Shown piece by piece: positions 48,786 to 57,299 of a stretch of DNA of 64,000 nucleotides (its first letter is position 1; every line of letters begins with the position of its first letter). A program made the translations under genes and the position numbers. Origin of the DNA: Clostridia bacterium (GTDB lineage: Bacteria; Bacillota; Clostridia; Christensenellales; Aristaeellaceae); assembly GCA_017412715.1 (NCBI GenBank), contig JAFPWU010000024.1, positions 40,700-104,699 on the forward strand, written 5' to 3'. The notes under the pieces were generated by a model. That model saw only the letters and a program-made list of their open reading frames with translations. It had not been told where the DNA came from and made no database searches.

Positions 48786-49858
48786 GCTCATCCATTGGGG
48801 AGAACCTGCGGCTGACCATTTTCGGCCAGAGCCATTCCGCCGCCATCGGCATGACCCTGGAGGGAATCCCCGCCGGATTTACCCTGGACCGGGAAGAACT
48901 GGCCCGGTTTCTCCGCAGGCGGGCCCCGGGCCGGAACGCCTGGTCCACCCCCCGGAAGGAGGCGGATGAGCCCGAGTTTCTCTGCGGCCTGGTGGGGGAC
49001 ACCACCTGCGGGACGCCGCTGACGGCGATCATCCGGAATACGAATACCCGCTCCGAGGATTATGAGCTGCTGAAGCGGGTGCCCCGGCCGGGACACGCGG
49101 ATTACACGGCGGAGATCAAATACGGCGGATTTCAGGACGCCTCGGGGGGAGGCCATTTTTCCGGCCGGCTGACGGCGCCCCTCTGCGTGGCAGGGGGCAT
49201 CTGCGCTCAGTACCTGGCTCAGCATGGCATCTCGGTGCTTGCTCATATCCGCTCCATCGGGGAGATCCAGGATGAAGGGGATCCCCTGACCTCTGTGGCG
49301 GATAAGGATTTTCCCGCCCTGAGCGACGAAAAGGGGGAAAGGATGAAGGCCCTGATTGCCGAGGTCCGGGCGGAGGGAGACTCCGTGGGCGGCGTGGTGG
49401 AATGCGCCGTGACGGGTCTGCCGGCCGGGCTGGGAGACCCTATCTTCGGCGGCATGGAGAATCGAATCGCGGCCCTGGTTTTCGGCATTCCGGCGGTCCG
49501 GGGGTTGGAATTCGGAGACGGATTTGAGGCGGCGAAAATGAGGGGAAGCCAGCATAACGACGGATATCGGATGAAGGACGGACGGGTGACCCCGGTTTCC
49601 AATCACGCGGGAGGCATTCTGGGAGGCATCACCAACGGCATGCCCCTGATCTTCCGCGCGGCCTTCAAGCCCACGCCTTCCATCGCGCGAACGCAGCAAA
49701 GCGTGGATCTCAGGACGGGGGAGAACCGGGAGCTGAACGTTCCGGGCCGGCACGATCCCTGCATCGTGCCAAGGGCGGTCCCCTGCGTGGAGGCGGCCGC
49801 GGCGATCGCGGTGACGGACGCGCTGCTGGGATGGAGGAATCCGGAAATAAAGGCCTGA
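48782..49858 (+). CDS. aroC: Chorismate synthase
   Basis: A 358-residue enzyme making chorismate from EPSP with reduced FMN. Motifs: LRLTIFGQSHSAAIGMTLEG near 10, RKEADEPEFLCGLVGDTTCG near 58, GGHFSGRLTAPLCVAGG near 123, and the C-terminal GGIRL-like region seen as HAGGILGGITNGMPLIFRAA followed by GRHDPCIVPRAVP. ATG 48782 overlaps the aroA stop; a longer frame from 48683 would run inside aroA and is rejected. Members with a SHSAAIG N-terminus are common in Clostridia. Confidence 0.96.
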   Translation: MSSSIGENLRLTIFGQSHSAAIGMTLEGIPAGFTLDREELARFLRRRAPGRNAWSTPRKEADEPEFLCGLVGDTTCGTPLTAIIRNTNTRSEDYELLKRVPRPGHADYTAEIKYGGFQDASGGGHFSGRLTAPLCVAGGICAQYLAQHGISVLAHIRSIGEIQDEGDPLTSVADKDFPALSDEKGERMKALIAEVRAEGDSVGGVVECAVTGLPAGLGDPIFGGMENRIAALVFGIPAVRGLEFGDGFEAAKMRGSQHNDGYRMKDGRVTPVSNHAGGILGGITNGMPLIFRAAFKPTPSIARTQQSVDLRTGENRELNVPGRHDPCIVPRAVPCVEAAAAIAVTDALLGWRNPEIKA

Positions 49859-49886
49859 AATAAAACACATAAAAAAGAAGGAGAAT

Positions 49887-51080
49887 ATGAAGATGGAGAA
49901 GGTAAGACTGGGGATCATCGGAATCGGGAACCAGGGCGGAAGCTATGCCATGCGCATGACGGATCCGGAAATGAACTGGACGCCGGAGATTGTTCTGACG
50001 GCGATTGCGGACATCAACCCGGACCGGATCGCCTGGGCCCGGGAGAAGCTGGGGAGCGGCGTAACCCTTTTTGATGACGCGATCGCCATGATGGACAGCG
50101 GGCTTGTGGATGCGGTGGTGGTGACCATTCCCCATTACGATCATGCCAAATATGCCATTGCGGCGATGCAGCGTGGACTCCATGTAATGTGCGAAAAGCC
50201 CGCCGGGGTCTATACCCGGCAGGCGCGGGAAATGAACGAGGAAGCGGCGAAGCATCCGGAGCTGGTGTTCGGCATGATGTTCAACCAGCGGACCAACTGC
50301 GTATACCGCAAGACCCGGGAGCTGGTACAGTCCGGGAAGTACGGCCGGGTTCGCCGGGCCAACTGGATCATTACCAACTGGTACCGCTCCCAGTACTATT
50401 ATGATTCCGGAGACTGGCGGGCCACCTGGAGCGGCGAGGGAGGCGGCGTGCTGCTGAACCAGTGCCCCCATCAGCTGGATCTGTGGCAGTGGATTCTGGG
50501 CATGCCGAAAAAGGTCCGGTCCTTCATGCGGTACGGCCAGTGGCACGATATCGAGGTGGAGGATGACGTGACCACCTGGATGGAATATGAGGACGGGCAT
50601 ACCGGCGTCTTCGTGACCTCCACAGGGGATCCCCACGGCACCAACCGGCTGGAAATTCAGATGGACGGGGCGAAGATCGTGGTAGAGAACGATCAGCTTA
50701 TGCTGGAGGAATTCGAGCAGCTGGAGCAGAACTGGACCCTGACCAATACGGTGCCCTTTGCCTCTGTACCCTCCCATACCGTTGAAGTGGAAACCGACGG
50801 ACAGAACCCCCAGCATCAGGGAGTCTTTAATGCCTGGGCGGCGGCGATCCTGCGGGGCGAGCCCCTGGTGGCCCACGGCTCGGAAGGCATCCAGGGCCTG
50901 ACCCTGTCCAACGCCATGCACCTCTCCGCGTTCCTGGACAAGCCGGTGGAGCTGCCGCTGGACGAGGACCTGTACTATGAGGAGCTGATGAAGCGGGTGG
51001 CCACATCCCGCCGTAAGGAGGGCGGAAAGGCCGTATTTACGGATACCGCCTCCACCTACGGAGGAACCAAAACGGAATGA
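49887..51080 (+). CDS. Gfo/Idh/MocA-family oxidoreductase
   Basis: A 397-residue NAD(P)-dependent sugar or cyclitol dehydrogenase-like protein. N-terminal Rossmann motif RLGIIGIGNQGGSYAMRMTD, the CEKPAGV motif near residue 107 (catalytic-type Lys), and a C-terminal alpha/beta domain with GGGVLLNQCPHQLDLWQWIL. ATG 49887 has an AAGAAGGAG site. It starts 28 bases after aroC, so it may be on the aroAC transcript, but its partners are more likely the sugar-uptake genes convergent with it (inference). Substrate not assignable. Confidence 0.92.
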   Translation: MKMEKVRLGIIGIGNQGGSYAMRMTDPEMNWTPEIVLTAIADINPDRIAWAREKLGSGVTLFDDAIAMMDSGLVDAVVVTIPHYDHAKYAIAAMQRGLHVMCEKPAGVYTRQAREMNEEAAKHPELVFGMMFNQRTNCVYRKTRELVQSGKYGRVRRANWIITNWYRSQYYYDSGDWRATWSGEGGGVLLNQCPHQLDLWQWILGMPKKVRSFMRYGQWHDIEVEDDVTTWMEYEDGHTGVFVTSTGDPHGTNRLEIQMDGAKIVVENDQLMLEEFEQLEQNWTLTNTVPFASVPSHTVEVETDGQNPQHQGVFNAWAAAILRGEPLVAHGSEGIQGLTLSNAMHLSAFLDKPVELPLDEDLYYEELMKRVATSRRKEGGKAVFTDTASTYGGTKTE

Positions 51081-51107
51081 CCTGCCGACGCGGTATTCTG
51101 CTGCAAT

Positions 51108-51200
51108 TCATCTCTCAGGGGCGATGACACAGCTTCTTCTGCAGGATTTCCCCTGAGGTGCGGCGACTCCTCCTGCGTGTCGCCTCAAAGAAGCTGCGGG
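51108..51200 (+). other. Intergenic segment with crossing inverted repeats (possible structured RNA or 3' UTR)
   Basis: CTCAGGGG (51114-51121) is complementary to CCCCTGAG (51150-51157), and CAGCTTCTT (51130-51138) to AAGAAGCTG (51188-51196). The two pairs interleave, so they form either a pseudoknot or two mutually exclusive folds. GGCGAC/GTCGCC (51162-51167/51179-51184) and GCAGGA/TCCTGC (51141-51146/51171-51176) add further pairing. No reading frame in this segment looks like a protein. Confidence 0.4.
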
Positions 51201-51257
51201 AGATCTGCGAATTCCCGGGCTGAATAAAAGCGGAATAACAGAATACCGGAATTAGTT

Positions 51258-51293
51258 AAGCCGGCGGCCTTTTGGAGGCCGCCGGCTTCGATT
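51258..51293. terminator. Intrinsic terminator between convergent genes
   Basis: AAGCCGGCGGCC pairs with GGCCGCCGGCTT around TTTTGGA; followed on + by CGATTTG. Very stable stem, short T-tracts on both strands. Confidence 0.75.
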
Positions 51294-51342
51294 TGCGTAG
51301 AAAAAACAGAGAGCGGTTTGCGTTCCCCGGGAGGAACGACGG

Positions 51343-52275
51343 TCAGTCAATCCGCTCCAGCTTCGTGACCATGGGTTCCGGATCCAGATGGCCGATATAC
51401 AGATTGCCCATGGAATCCCCGCAGATGCTGTGGCCCAGGGTGGGGAAGCCGAAGGGCGCCTCCAGGATTCCCAGGAAGGTCAGGTCCTCCTCCCGGTAGA
51501 GGAGGATGCCCCGGCTGTTCTGGCAGACGTAGATGTAAGTTCCGTCACCCCAGAGGCCGCTGGGGCCATAGGGGGTGTTTTCCGGATAGATCGGATCGAA
51601 ACAGCGGAGCAGTTCCCCTTCCGCATCGAAAACCTGCACCCGGTGGTTGTCCCGGTCCGTGGTCCAGATCCGGCTCTGGTTGTCGATCCACAGGCCGTGA
51701 GGAAGCCGGAATTTACCGGGCTCGATGCCGGGGCCGCCCACGGTGCGCAGCAGCTTTCCTTCCCGGCTGAAGTGATGCAGGGAGGTGTTGCCATAGCCAT
51801 CGGTGCACCAGAGGGAACCGTCGGGAGCCTCCATGGCGTCGGTGGGCAGATTGAAGGGCGTGCCGGCTTCGCGGATGGTATAGAGGTTGTAGGGATAAGG
51901 AACCTCAGGCCGGAAGCCGTTGTCGCAAGGGGTGTCGGGGGTGCCCAGACGCAGGATCACCTTCCCCTTCCGGTTCAACTTGTAGACCAGGTGACGGCCT
52001 GAGTCGCAGACCCACAGGCAGTCATCCGGAGAGACGTGAAGACCGTGCTCGTTGCCGAAGTCCAGATCCGCCCCAAGGGTTTCCAGGTAATTCCCTTCCG
52101 GATCAAAGGCCATGATGGGATGCTCATGGTTCCGGGTGAGGACATAGAGACAGCCGTCGACGGTGCAGGCCAGGTCCGCTACGGGCATGACGGGCAGGTG
52201 GCGGGGTCGGCGGAGCCAGGAGGCATGGAGCGCATACCGGAGTTTTCCGAATTCCAGAACAATGCGGCTTTTCAT
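51343..52275 (-). CDS. NHL-repeat beta-propeller protein
   Basis: A 310-residue protein of about six NHL/SMP-30-like blades, such as PVADLACTVDGCLYVLTRNH, HGLHVSPDDCLWVCDSGRHL and LPHGLWIDNQSRIWTTDRDN. It has no signal peptide. Related propellers act as lactonases or peptidylglycine-lyase-like proteins or as scaffolds; no metal-site can be assigned confidently. Start: the ATG at 52275 has AAAGGA about 11 bases upstream; the ATG at 52287 overlaps the permease stop (ATGA) but has no properly spaced site. It is the last gene of the sugar-uptake operon on this strand. Confidence 0.85.
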   Translation of the reverse strand: MKSRIVLEFGKLRYALHASWLRRPRHLPVMPVADLACTVDGCLYVLTRNHEHPIMAFDPEGNYLETLGADLDFGNEHGLHVSPDDCLWVCDSGRHLVYKLNRKGKVILRLGTPDTPCDNGFRPEVPYPYNLYTIREAGTPFNLPTDAMEAPDGSLWCTDGYGNTSLHHFSREGKLLRTVGGPGIEPGKFRLPHGLWIDNQSRIWTTDRDNHRVQVFDAEGELLRCFDPIYPENTPYGPSGLWGDGTYIYVCQNSRGILLYREEDLTFLGILEAPFGFPTLGHSICGDSMGNLYIGHLDPEPMVTKLERID

Positions 52276-52283
52276 ATTCAAAT

Positions 52284-53156
52284 TCATCCTTTCACAGACC
52301 CCAGGGTCACGCTGTCGAGAAACTTGTTCTGGAGGCAGAAGAAGACGAACATCATGGGGATTACCACCAGGGTACACCCGGCAAGGATCAGATCGTAGGG
52401 GGTGCCGGAGGTGTCGCCGCCTTCCGTCAGCGTGGGCAGGATGACCATGATGGGCTTATAGTTAACCTTGGTGATCATAATCCGGGGATAGAGGTAATCA
52501 TTCCATTTGCTGAGAAACTGAAGGATTCCCAGGGCGCCCAGGGTTGGAACACTGGTGGGCAAGATCATCTGGGTGTAGATCCGCCAGTGGCCGGCGCCAT
52601 CCACCCGGGCGGCTTCCAGCATCTCGTTGGGAATGGAATCCATGAACTGCCGGCACATGAACATGGCGAAGGTATTGGCGATGGCCGGGATGATCTGCAC
52701 TTCATAGCTGTTGAGCCAGCCGATGTTGGAGAAGATGATGAACTGGGGCGTCAGCAGCAGTTCCCCAGGGACCATCATGGTCAGCAGGAACATCATGAAC
52801 AGGAAATTCTTTCCCCGGAATTGGTATTTTGAGAAAGCGAAGCCCGCCATGGAAGCCACCGTCAGCTGGAGCACGGTGGTGACAGTGCTGATGAACACTG
52901 AATTCAGGAAGGAATGCAGGATCATGCCGGAGTTGTAGTTCAGCAGGCGCTCATAGTTGTTCAGGGTGAATTCCCGAGGCAGGCCCCAGGAGTTGACAAA
53001 CAGCTCCGTGATGGGCTTCAGGGAGCCGGACACCATGATGAACACCGGCGCGATGGCCACCAGGGAGGCGACAATCAGGAACAGATGCATCCCGGTCCTG
53101 CTGACGATCTTATGGACGCGTCCGGCTTCGGATGAGGCGGTTCTTGCCGTTACCAT
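52284..53156 (-). CDS. Carbohydrate ABC permease, MalG/UgpE type
   Basis: A 290-residue six-segment permease. First segment MHLFLIVASLVAIAPVFIMV; EAA loop NEMLEAARVDGAGHWRIYTQ; C-terminal FLDSVTLGSVKG. ATG 53156 has AAGGAGGGAG and overlaps the stop of the previous gene (TAATG), showing coupled translation of the permease pair. Confidence 0.93.
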   Translation of the reverse strand: MVTARTASSEAGRVHKIVSRTGMHLFLIVASLVAIAPVFIMVSGSLKPITELFVNSWGLPREFTLNNYERLLNYNSGMILHSFLNSVFISTVTTVLQLTVASMAGFAFSKYQFRGKNFLFMMFLLTMMVPGELLLTPQFIIFSNIGWLNSYEVQIIPAIANTFAMFMCRQFMDSIPNEMLEAARVDGAGHWRIYTQMILPTSVPTLGALGILQFLSKWNDYLYPRIMITKVNYKPIMVILPTLTEGGDTSGTPYDLILAGCTLVVIPMMFVFFCLQNKFLDSVTLGSVKG

Positions 53157-54043
53157 TATTCTCCCTCCTTAAACATGCGCATCTGCATGACTGTCAGGGC
53201 CAGAATGAACAGCACCAGGATCCAGCCTGCCGCGCTGGCCATGCCCAGGGAGCCGCCGTTGATATTGGTGGTGATCATGTTCACGAATGGGGCCACGGAC
53301 AGGGGCGCTTCCTCCTTGGACAGGATCAGGTTCGGCTCGGTATAGAGCTTGAAGGCCCCGATGGCATATGTGATGAAAGTCAGCTTGAAGATGGGCTTCA
53401 TCACGGGAATGGTGACATGGAACATGGTCTGGACGGAGGTGGCCCCGTCAATTTTTGCAGCATCCAGCAGATCGTCGCTGATGGTGGTCAGGCCGGAGAG
53501 AAAGATGATGAAGTACCAGCCGGTATTCCGCCAGATCAGCATGCAGATGACTGGCAGCTTCATCAGTTTGGTGTCCCCCAGGAAGTTGAAGCTGGTGCCG
53601 AGAATCTGGTTGATGGCGCCCACGTTGGTGCCGAAGATCACCTTGAACACCAGGGAGGATGCCACCACCGCGCATACCTGGGGCATGAACAGCAGGGGCT
53701 TGTATACCTTCTGCCACCTGGTCAGGGCATGGGAGCGCACAACCACTGCCAGCAGAAAGGCGAGGATCATGACGGGAATCATGGCCAGAATGAAATATTC
53801 CAGCGTATTCAGCAGGCTGGTCCACATCGCGTTATAGGTGAAGAGCCGCCTGTAATTATCGAATCCAACGTATTTCATGGTGCCGTAGCCCTTGTATTTC
53901 ATCAGGCTGATGACCACGGAATATACCACCGGCACCAGGAAAAAGGCCAGGAAGGAAAGCAGAAAGGGAAAAATAAAGAGATAGGGGGCAATCTGCCGCT
54001 TCGGATACCGGGCGGCGCCCCGGGCAGCTTTGGGTTTCGCCAT
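53156..54043 (-). CDS. Sugar ABC permease, MalF/UgpA type
   Basis: A 295-residue permease with six membrane segments (APYLFIFPFLLSFLAFFLVP first) and the EAA loop DDLLDAAKIDGATSVQTMFH. It is the partner of the MalG-type subunit. ATG 54043 has GAGAGGTG. No ATPase gene is present; a shared multi-system ATPase is expected. Confidence 0.93.
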   Translation of the reverse strand: MAKPKAARGAARYPKRQIAPYLFIFPFLLSFLAFFLVPVVYSVVISLMKYKGYGTMKYVGFDNYRRLFTYNAMWTSLLNTLEYFILAMIPVMILAFLLAVVVRSHALTRWQKVYKPLLFMPQVCAVVASSLVFKVIFGTNVGAINQILGTSFNFLGDTKLMKLPVICMLIWRNTGWYFIIFLSGLTTISDDLLDAAKIDGATSVQTMFHVTIPVMKPIFKLTFITYAIGAFKLYTEPNLILSKEEAPLSVAPFVNMITTNINGGSLGMASAAGWILVLFILALTVMQMRMFKEGE

Positions 54044-54087
54044 CAGGTAACACCTCTCTTTTGCCGGATGCCCCGGCCGGAAAGATT

Positions 54088-54122
54088 AAGAAAACAGGGG
54101 GAGGGGAAAGCCCCTCCCCCTG
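54088..54122 (-). terminator. Intrinsic terminator/attenuator behind the binding-protein gene
   Basis: On the - strand CAGGGGGAGGGG pairs with CCCCTCCCCCTG (12 bases, loop CTTT), followed by TTTTCTT. It lies between the binding protein and its permeases, as in the operon at 7838-11908. Confidence 0.85.
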
Positions 54123-54147
54123 CAATACCGGAGTGCTTGATTCAGAA

Positions 54148-55425
54148 TCAGTCGTAAGCGTTGCCGATCTGGTTGATCATGTCGGCCTCGGCGTTCTTCA
54201 GGGCGTCGTCCAGGGAGATGTTGCCGTTCAGATAATCGTTCAGGTAATCCCGGATGATGACCTGCTCGGCGGAGAAGGTGGGCTCATAAGGATAGGCCTT
54301 CAGGTCTTCCAGGGCTTCGAAGTACACCTTCTGCAGTTCTGGTCCGAAATAATCGTTCTTGGCGTAAAACTCATCGGTTTTCGCGGACAGCAGCGGCGGG
54401 ATCACGGCGTTGATAGAGTACACCGCGCGGCGGAACTCGGGATCAAAGCTGTACTTCGCCAGGATATCGGCGGCCAGGGCGGCGTGAGGCGCATCCTTGA
54501 AAACAATCCAGATGCCCATGCCGGCATCGGAACCGCCCCGCATCTCTTCGGGCCACTCGGCGCAGGACCACAGGCCGGCCTGATCGGGGGCCCAGGTCAG
54601 CAGATGCTGCTTCATCCAGGAAGCGATCAGCTGGCTGGAAAGCTCACCGCTGGTGAAGGCGGCCTGCCAGTCTGCGGACCACTCCTCGATGGGGGAGAAG
54701 GCACCGGAATCATGATAGGTCTTCAGGGTTTCGAAGGCTTCCCGCAGAACTTCATTGTCGGCAAAGTGGAAATCGCCATTCTCATCGGTGAAGGAGAAAT
54801 CCTTGCCGCTGAGGATCATCATCAGGTCATAGGCATTCAGAGGCGTGCCATAGTTCTCGATCCAAGTGCCGGTGGCTTCATGAACTTTCCGGCCGGCCTC
54901 GATGTAATCCTCCATGGTCTTGACGTCGGCGGGGTTTACGCCGGCCTTCTCGAATACGTCGGTCCGGTAGTACCACACCTTGGGCTTGGCTTCCTGGGGC
55001 AGGCAGTAGATGCCGCCGTCCTCACCGGTCATCATGTCCAGCACGGCTGGGATGATATCCGCCTTGTAGGGTTCCACGGCGGCGGACAGGTCATACAGCA
55101 GACCCGCGGAGGCGAACTCTGCAAACTGGGCATAGTTTACGCGAACCATGTCCGGCAGGGTTTCCTTTGCACCCAGCAGCAGGCGCATCTTCTGGGCCAC
55201 GCCCACATCGCCATCGCCTTCGATGACGACTTCGATGTCGGCCTTCTGACCGATTTCAGGGAACCGCTCGATCAGGGAGGCGTTGATCTTTTCATAGGTT
55301 TCAACGCTGTTCCAGACGGCCATTTCAAGTTTTACCTTTTCCCCCGCGTACAGATCTTCGGCCAAGGCACCGAAGCAGGTGGTCAGCAGGCCGAGGGCCA
55401 GAATCAGGGCAAGCAGTTTCTTCAT
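54148..55425 (-). CDS. Extracellular solute-binding protein, family 1
   Basis: A 425-residue sugar-binding protein. Signal peptide MKKLLALILALGLLTTCFGA ending ALA before EDLY (signal peptidase I type; a Cys is present but not in a good lipobox). Motifs of the family include PKVWYYRTDVFEKAGVNPAD and GMGIWIVFKDAPHAALAADI. It is the first gene of the - strand importer operon, divergent from the YesN/YesM regulators that probably control it. Confidence 0.92.
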   Translation of the reverse strand: MKKLLALILALGLLTTCFGALAEDLYAGEKVKLEMAVWNSVETYEKINASLIERFPEIGQKADIEVVIEGDGDVGVAQKMRLLLGAKETLPDMVRVNYAQFAEFASAGLLYDLSAAVEPYKADIIPAVLDMMTGEDGGIYCLPQEAKPKVWYYRTDVFEKAGVNPADVKTMEDYIEAGRKVHEATGTWIENYGTPLNAYDLMMILSGKDFSFTDENGDFHFADNEVLREAFETLKTYHDSGAFSPIEEWSADWQAAFTSGELSSQLIASWMKQHLLTWAPDQAGLWSCAEWPEEMRGGSDAGMGIWIVFKDAPHAALAADILAKYSFDPEFRRAVYSINAVIPPLLSAKTDEFYAKNDYFGPELQKVYFEALEDLKAYPYEPTFSAEQVIIRDYLNDYLNGNISLDDALKNAEADMINQIGNAYD

Positions 55426-55624
55426 GGAAAAACCTCCTATTATTTTATTTCCAATGCCGTTCCCCGCCCAAGGGCAGCGGTCATGGAGAATCGGAAATAA
55501 GGGGTCTCGGCACGGGACACTTTTTTCTGAAAACTTCTGTTTTGAACTGATACCATTTTACCGGACCGTTTTCCAAAAAACATCTCTAATTTTCAATGAT
55601 TTGTCATAAAAAACCAAGATCAGG

Positions 55625-55653
55625 TTCGTTTTGGACAAAAAGGATGCTATAAT
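55625..55653 (+). promoter_or_regulatory. Probable promoter of the YesN/YesM operon
   Basis: TATAAT at 55648-55653 with a weak TTCGTT at 55625-55630 (17-base spacer), 60 bases before ATG 55713. The weak -35 would fit an activated promoter. Confidence 0.4.
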
Positions 55654-55712
55654 GCTGACAGGAAAGAACAAAGAAGCGGAAATAACGCCGGAGAGCCGGA
55701 AGGGGGGAGCGC

Positions 55713-57296
55713 ATGAAGCTGCTGATCGCGGAGGACGAGCTGCTGGCCCGGGAAGGTATCAGCCAGCTGATTCCCCCGGTATTCACCGATGTCCGCTCCG
55801 CTGGAAACGGGCTGGACGCTCTGGAAATTGCGAAGGAAATGAAGCCGGACGTGGCCCTGTGCGACGTAAGAATGCCGAAGATGAACGGCATTGAGCTGGC
55901 CCGCAGGCTGCGGCTGCTCTTTCCGGCCATCCATATCCTGTTCATCAGCGCTTATTCCGATAAAGAATATCTGAAGTCCGCCATCTCCATCCAGGCGGAC
56001 GGATACCTGGAAAAGCCTGTTTATGAGGAAGAACTGCTGATCCACCTGAACCGGATTGCGTCGGAGATTCAGGCCAGGCAGCGGAAGGAAAGGGAGCAGA
56101 GCGGGCTGGCGGATCTGTTTGCCCGGCAGCAGATACTGCACGCCCTGATTCACCGGCGGGAAGCGGGGGAGGAGGCACTGAAAATCAACCCGGCCCTGAC
56201 GGAGGAAGTGCTCCGGGCGGGTCGGTATCTTCCTGTCAGCATCCGGATGCAGTGGCCCGGGGGCGGCTCCCCGGCACAGTACGGATTCTATTCCGAGCTG
56301 AAGCTGGCGGAGGCCCTGAGCCGTATTTCCTCCAATTATCTGTTTTATGCCTTTTCAGAAAGCCAGATCGGTATTCTTTTTTACGGCGATCCCCTGCCCT
56401 CTGCGGTGGGCTGCGAGAAGCAGCTGCGGCCTCTGATGGAGTCCCTGAGGGCGGCCAATCCCCAGGTGCTTAACGTCTGCGCTTGCATCGGGGAAACCTG
56501 TGGAGACCCGGCGGGGCTGTACGAACGATACCATGCCGCCCATGTGCAGGTGCAATGGATGTGTTTCATCTCCAGCGCTCTCTATGCGGTTTCCTCCCTG
56601 TCGCGGACGGTTTCCGCCCCGGAGGATCGGTCCGCCCGATTCGAATCGCTGCTTCGCACTCATCAGCTGGACGCGGCCAAACAGCTGGTGAGGGAGCAGA
56701 CGGAGGAGATCCTTCGCGGCGGCGTCGGCAGCATCGAACTGGTGCGGAGGTACTATGAGCTGCTGCTGAGCATGTGCCTGCGTGTGAACAGCGGGGAAAA
56801 CCCTGGCTACGGTTACGCTCGGGCCAGCTCAGAGGTACTCTTTACCTTCTCCAAGCTCAGCACCCTGCCGGAGATCAGCCGCTTTCTCTGCGTGCGCATC
56901 GACGAGATCGCTCCTTCCATGAACCTGGGGGAGGACGCCACTGCTCAGATCCGCGAGGTGCAGGCCTATATCCGTCAGAACCTTTCCGACCCGGCCCTGT
57001 CGGTGCAGGCGGTGGCGGAACAGGTGGGCCTGAGCGAAAACTACCTGGGCGCCCTGTTCAAGCGGGAAACGGGACAGACCCTTCACAAGGCGATTGTGGA
57101 CCTGCGGATGGAAAGAGCCAGATACTTGCTGCTGAACCACTGCAGGGTGACGGAGACCGCGGAGCGCTGCGGATTCAGTTCCACGGGTTATTTTCAATCC
57201 GTTTTCAAAAAACATACGGGCATGTCCCCCGCGGCCTTTGTGGAACAGAACCGGCCCCGCACCCAGGACGGGCCGGACAGGAAGGGAGGGAGTTGA
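55713..57296 (+). CDS. YesN-type response regulator with AraC-family DNA-binding domain
   Basis: A 527-residue regulator. Receiver domain (about 1-120): E7/D8, phospho-acceptor D51 in VALCDVRMPKMNG, and YLEKPVYEEEL. A middle region of about 290 residues is not recognised. The C-terminal AraC double helix-turn-helix (about 425-520) has LSVQAVAEQVGLSENYLGAL and ETAERCGFSSTGYFQSVFKK. ATG 55713 has AAGGGGGGAG. The kinase gene follows after 3 bases. By position it probably activates the divergent sugar-binding protein operon and perhaps the downstream aldolase genes (inference). Confidence 0.95.
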   Translation: MKLLIAEDELLAREGISQLIPPVFTDVRSAGNGLDALEIAKEMKPDVALCDVRMPKMNGIELARRLRLLFPAIHILFISAYSDKEYLKSAISIQADGYLEKPVYEEELLIHLNRIASEIQARQRKEREQSGLADLFARQQILHALIHRREAGEEALKINPALTEEVLRAGRYLPVSIRMQWPGGGSPAQYGFYSELKLAEALSRISSNYLFYAFSESQIGILFYGDPLPSAVGCEKQLRPLMESLRAANPQVLNVCACIGETCGDPAGLYERYHAAHVQVQWMCFISSALYAVSSLSRTVSAPEDRSARFESLLRTHQLDAAKQLVREQTEEILRGGVGSIELVRRYYELLLSMCLRVNSGENPGYGYARASSEVLFTFSKLSTLPEISRFLCVRIDEIAPSMNLGEDATAQIREVQAYIRQNLSDPALSVQAVAEQVGLSENYLGALFKRETGQTLHKAIVDLRMERARYLLLNHCRVTETAERCGFSSTGYFQSVFKKHTGMSPAAFVEQNRPRTQDGPDRKGGS

Positions 57297-57299
57297 TTC

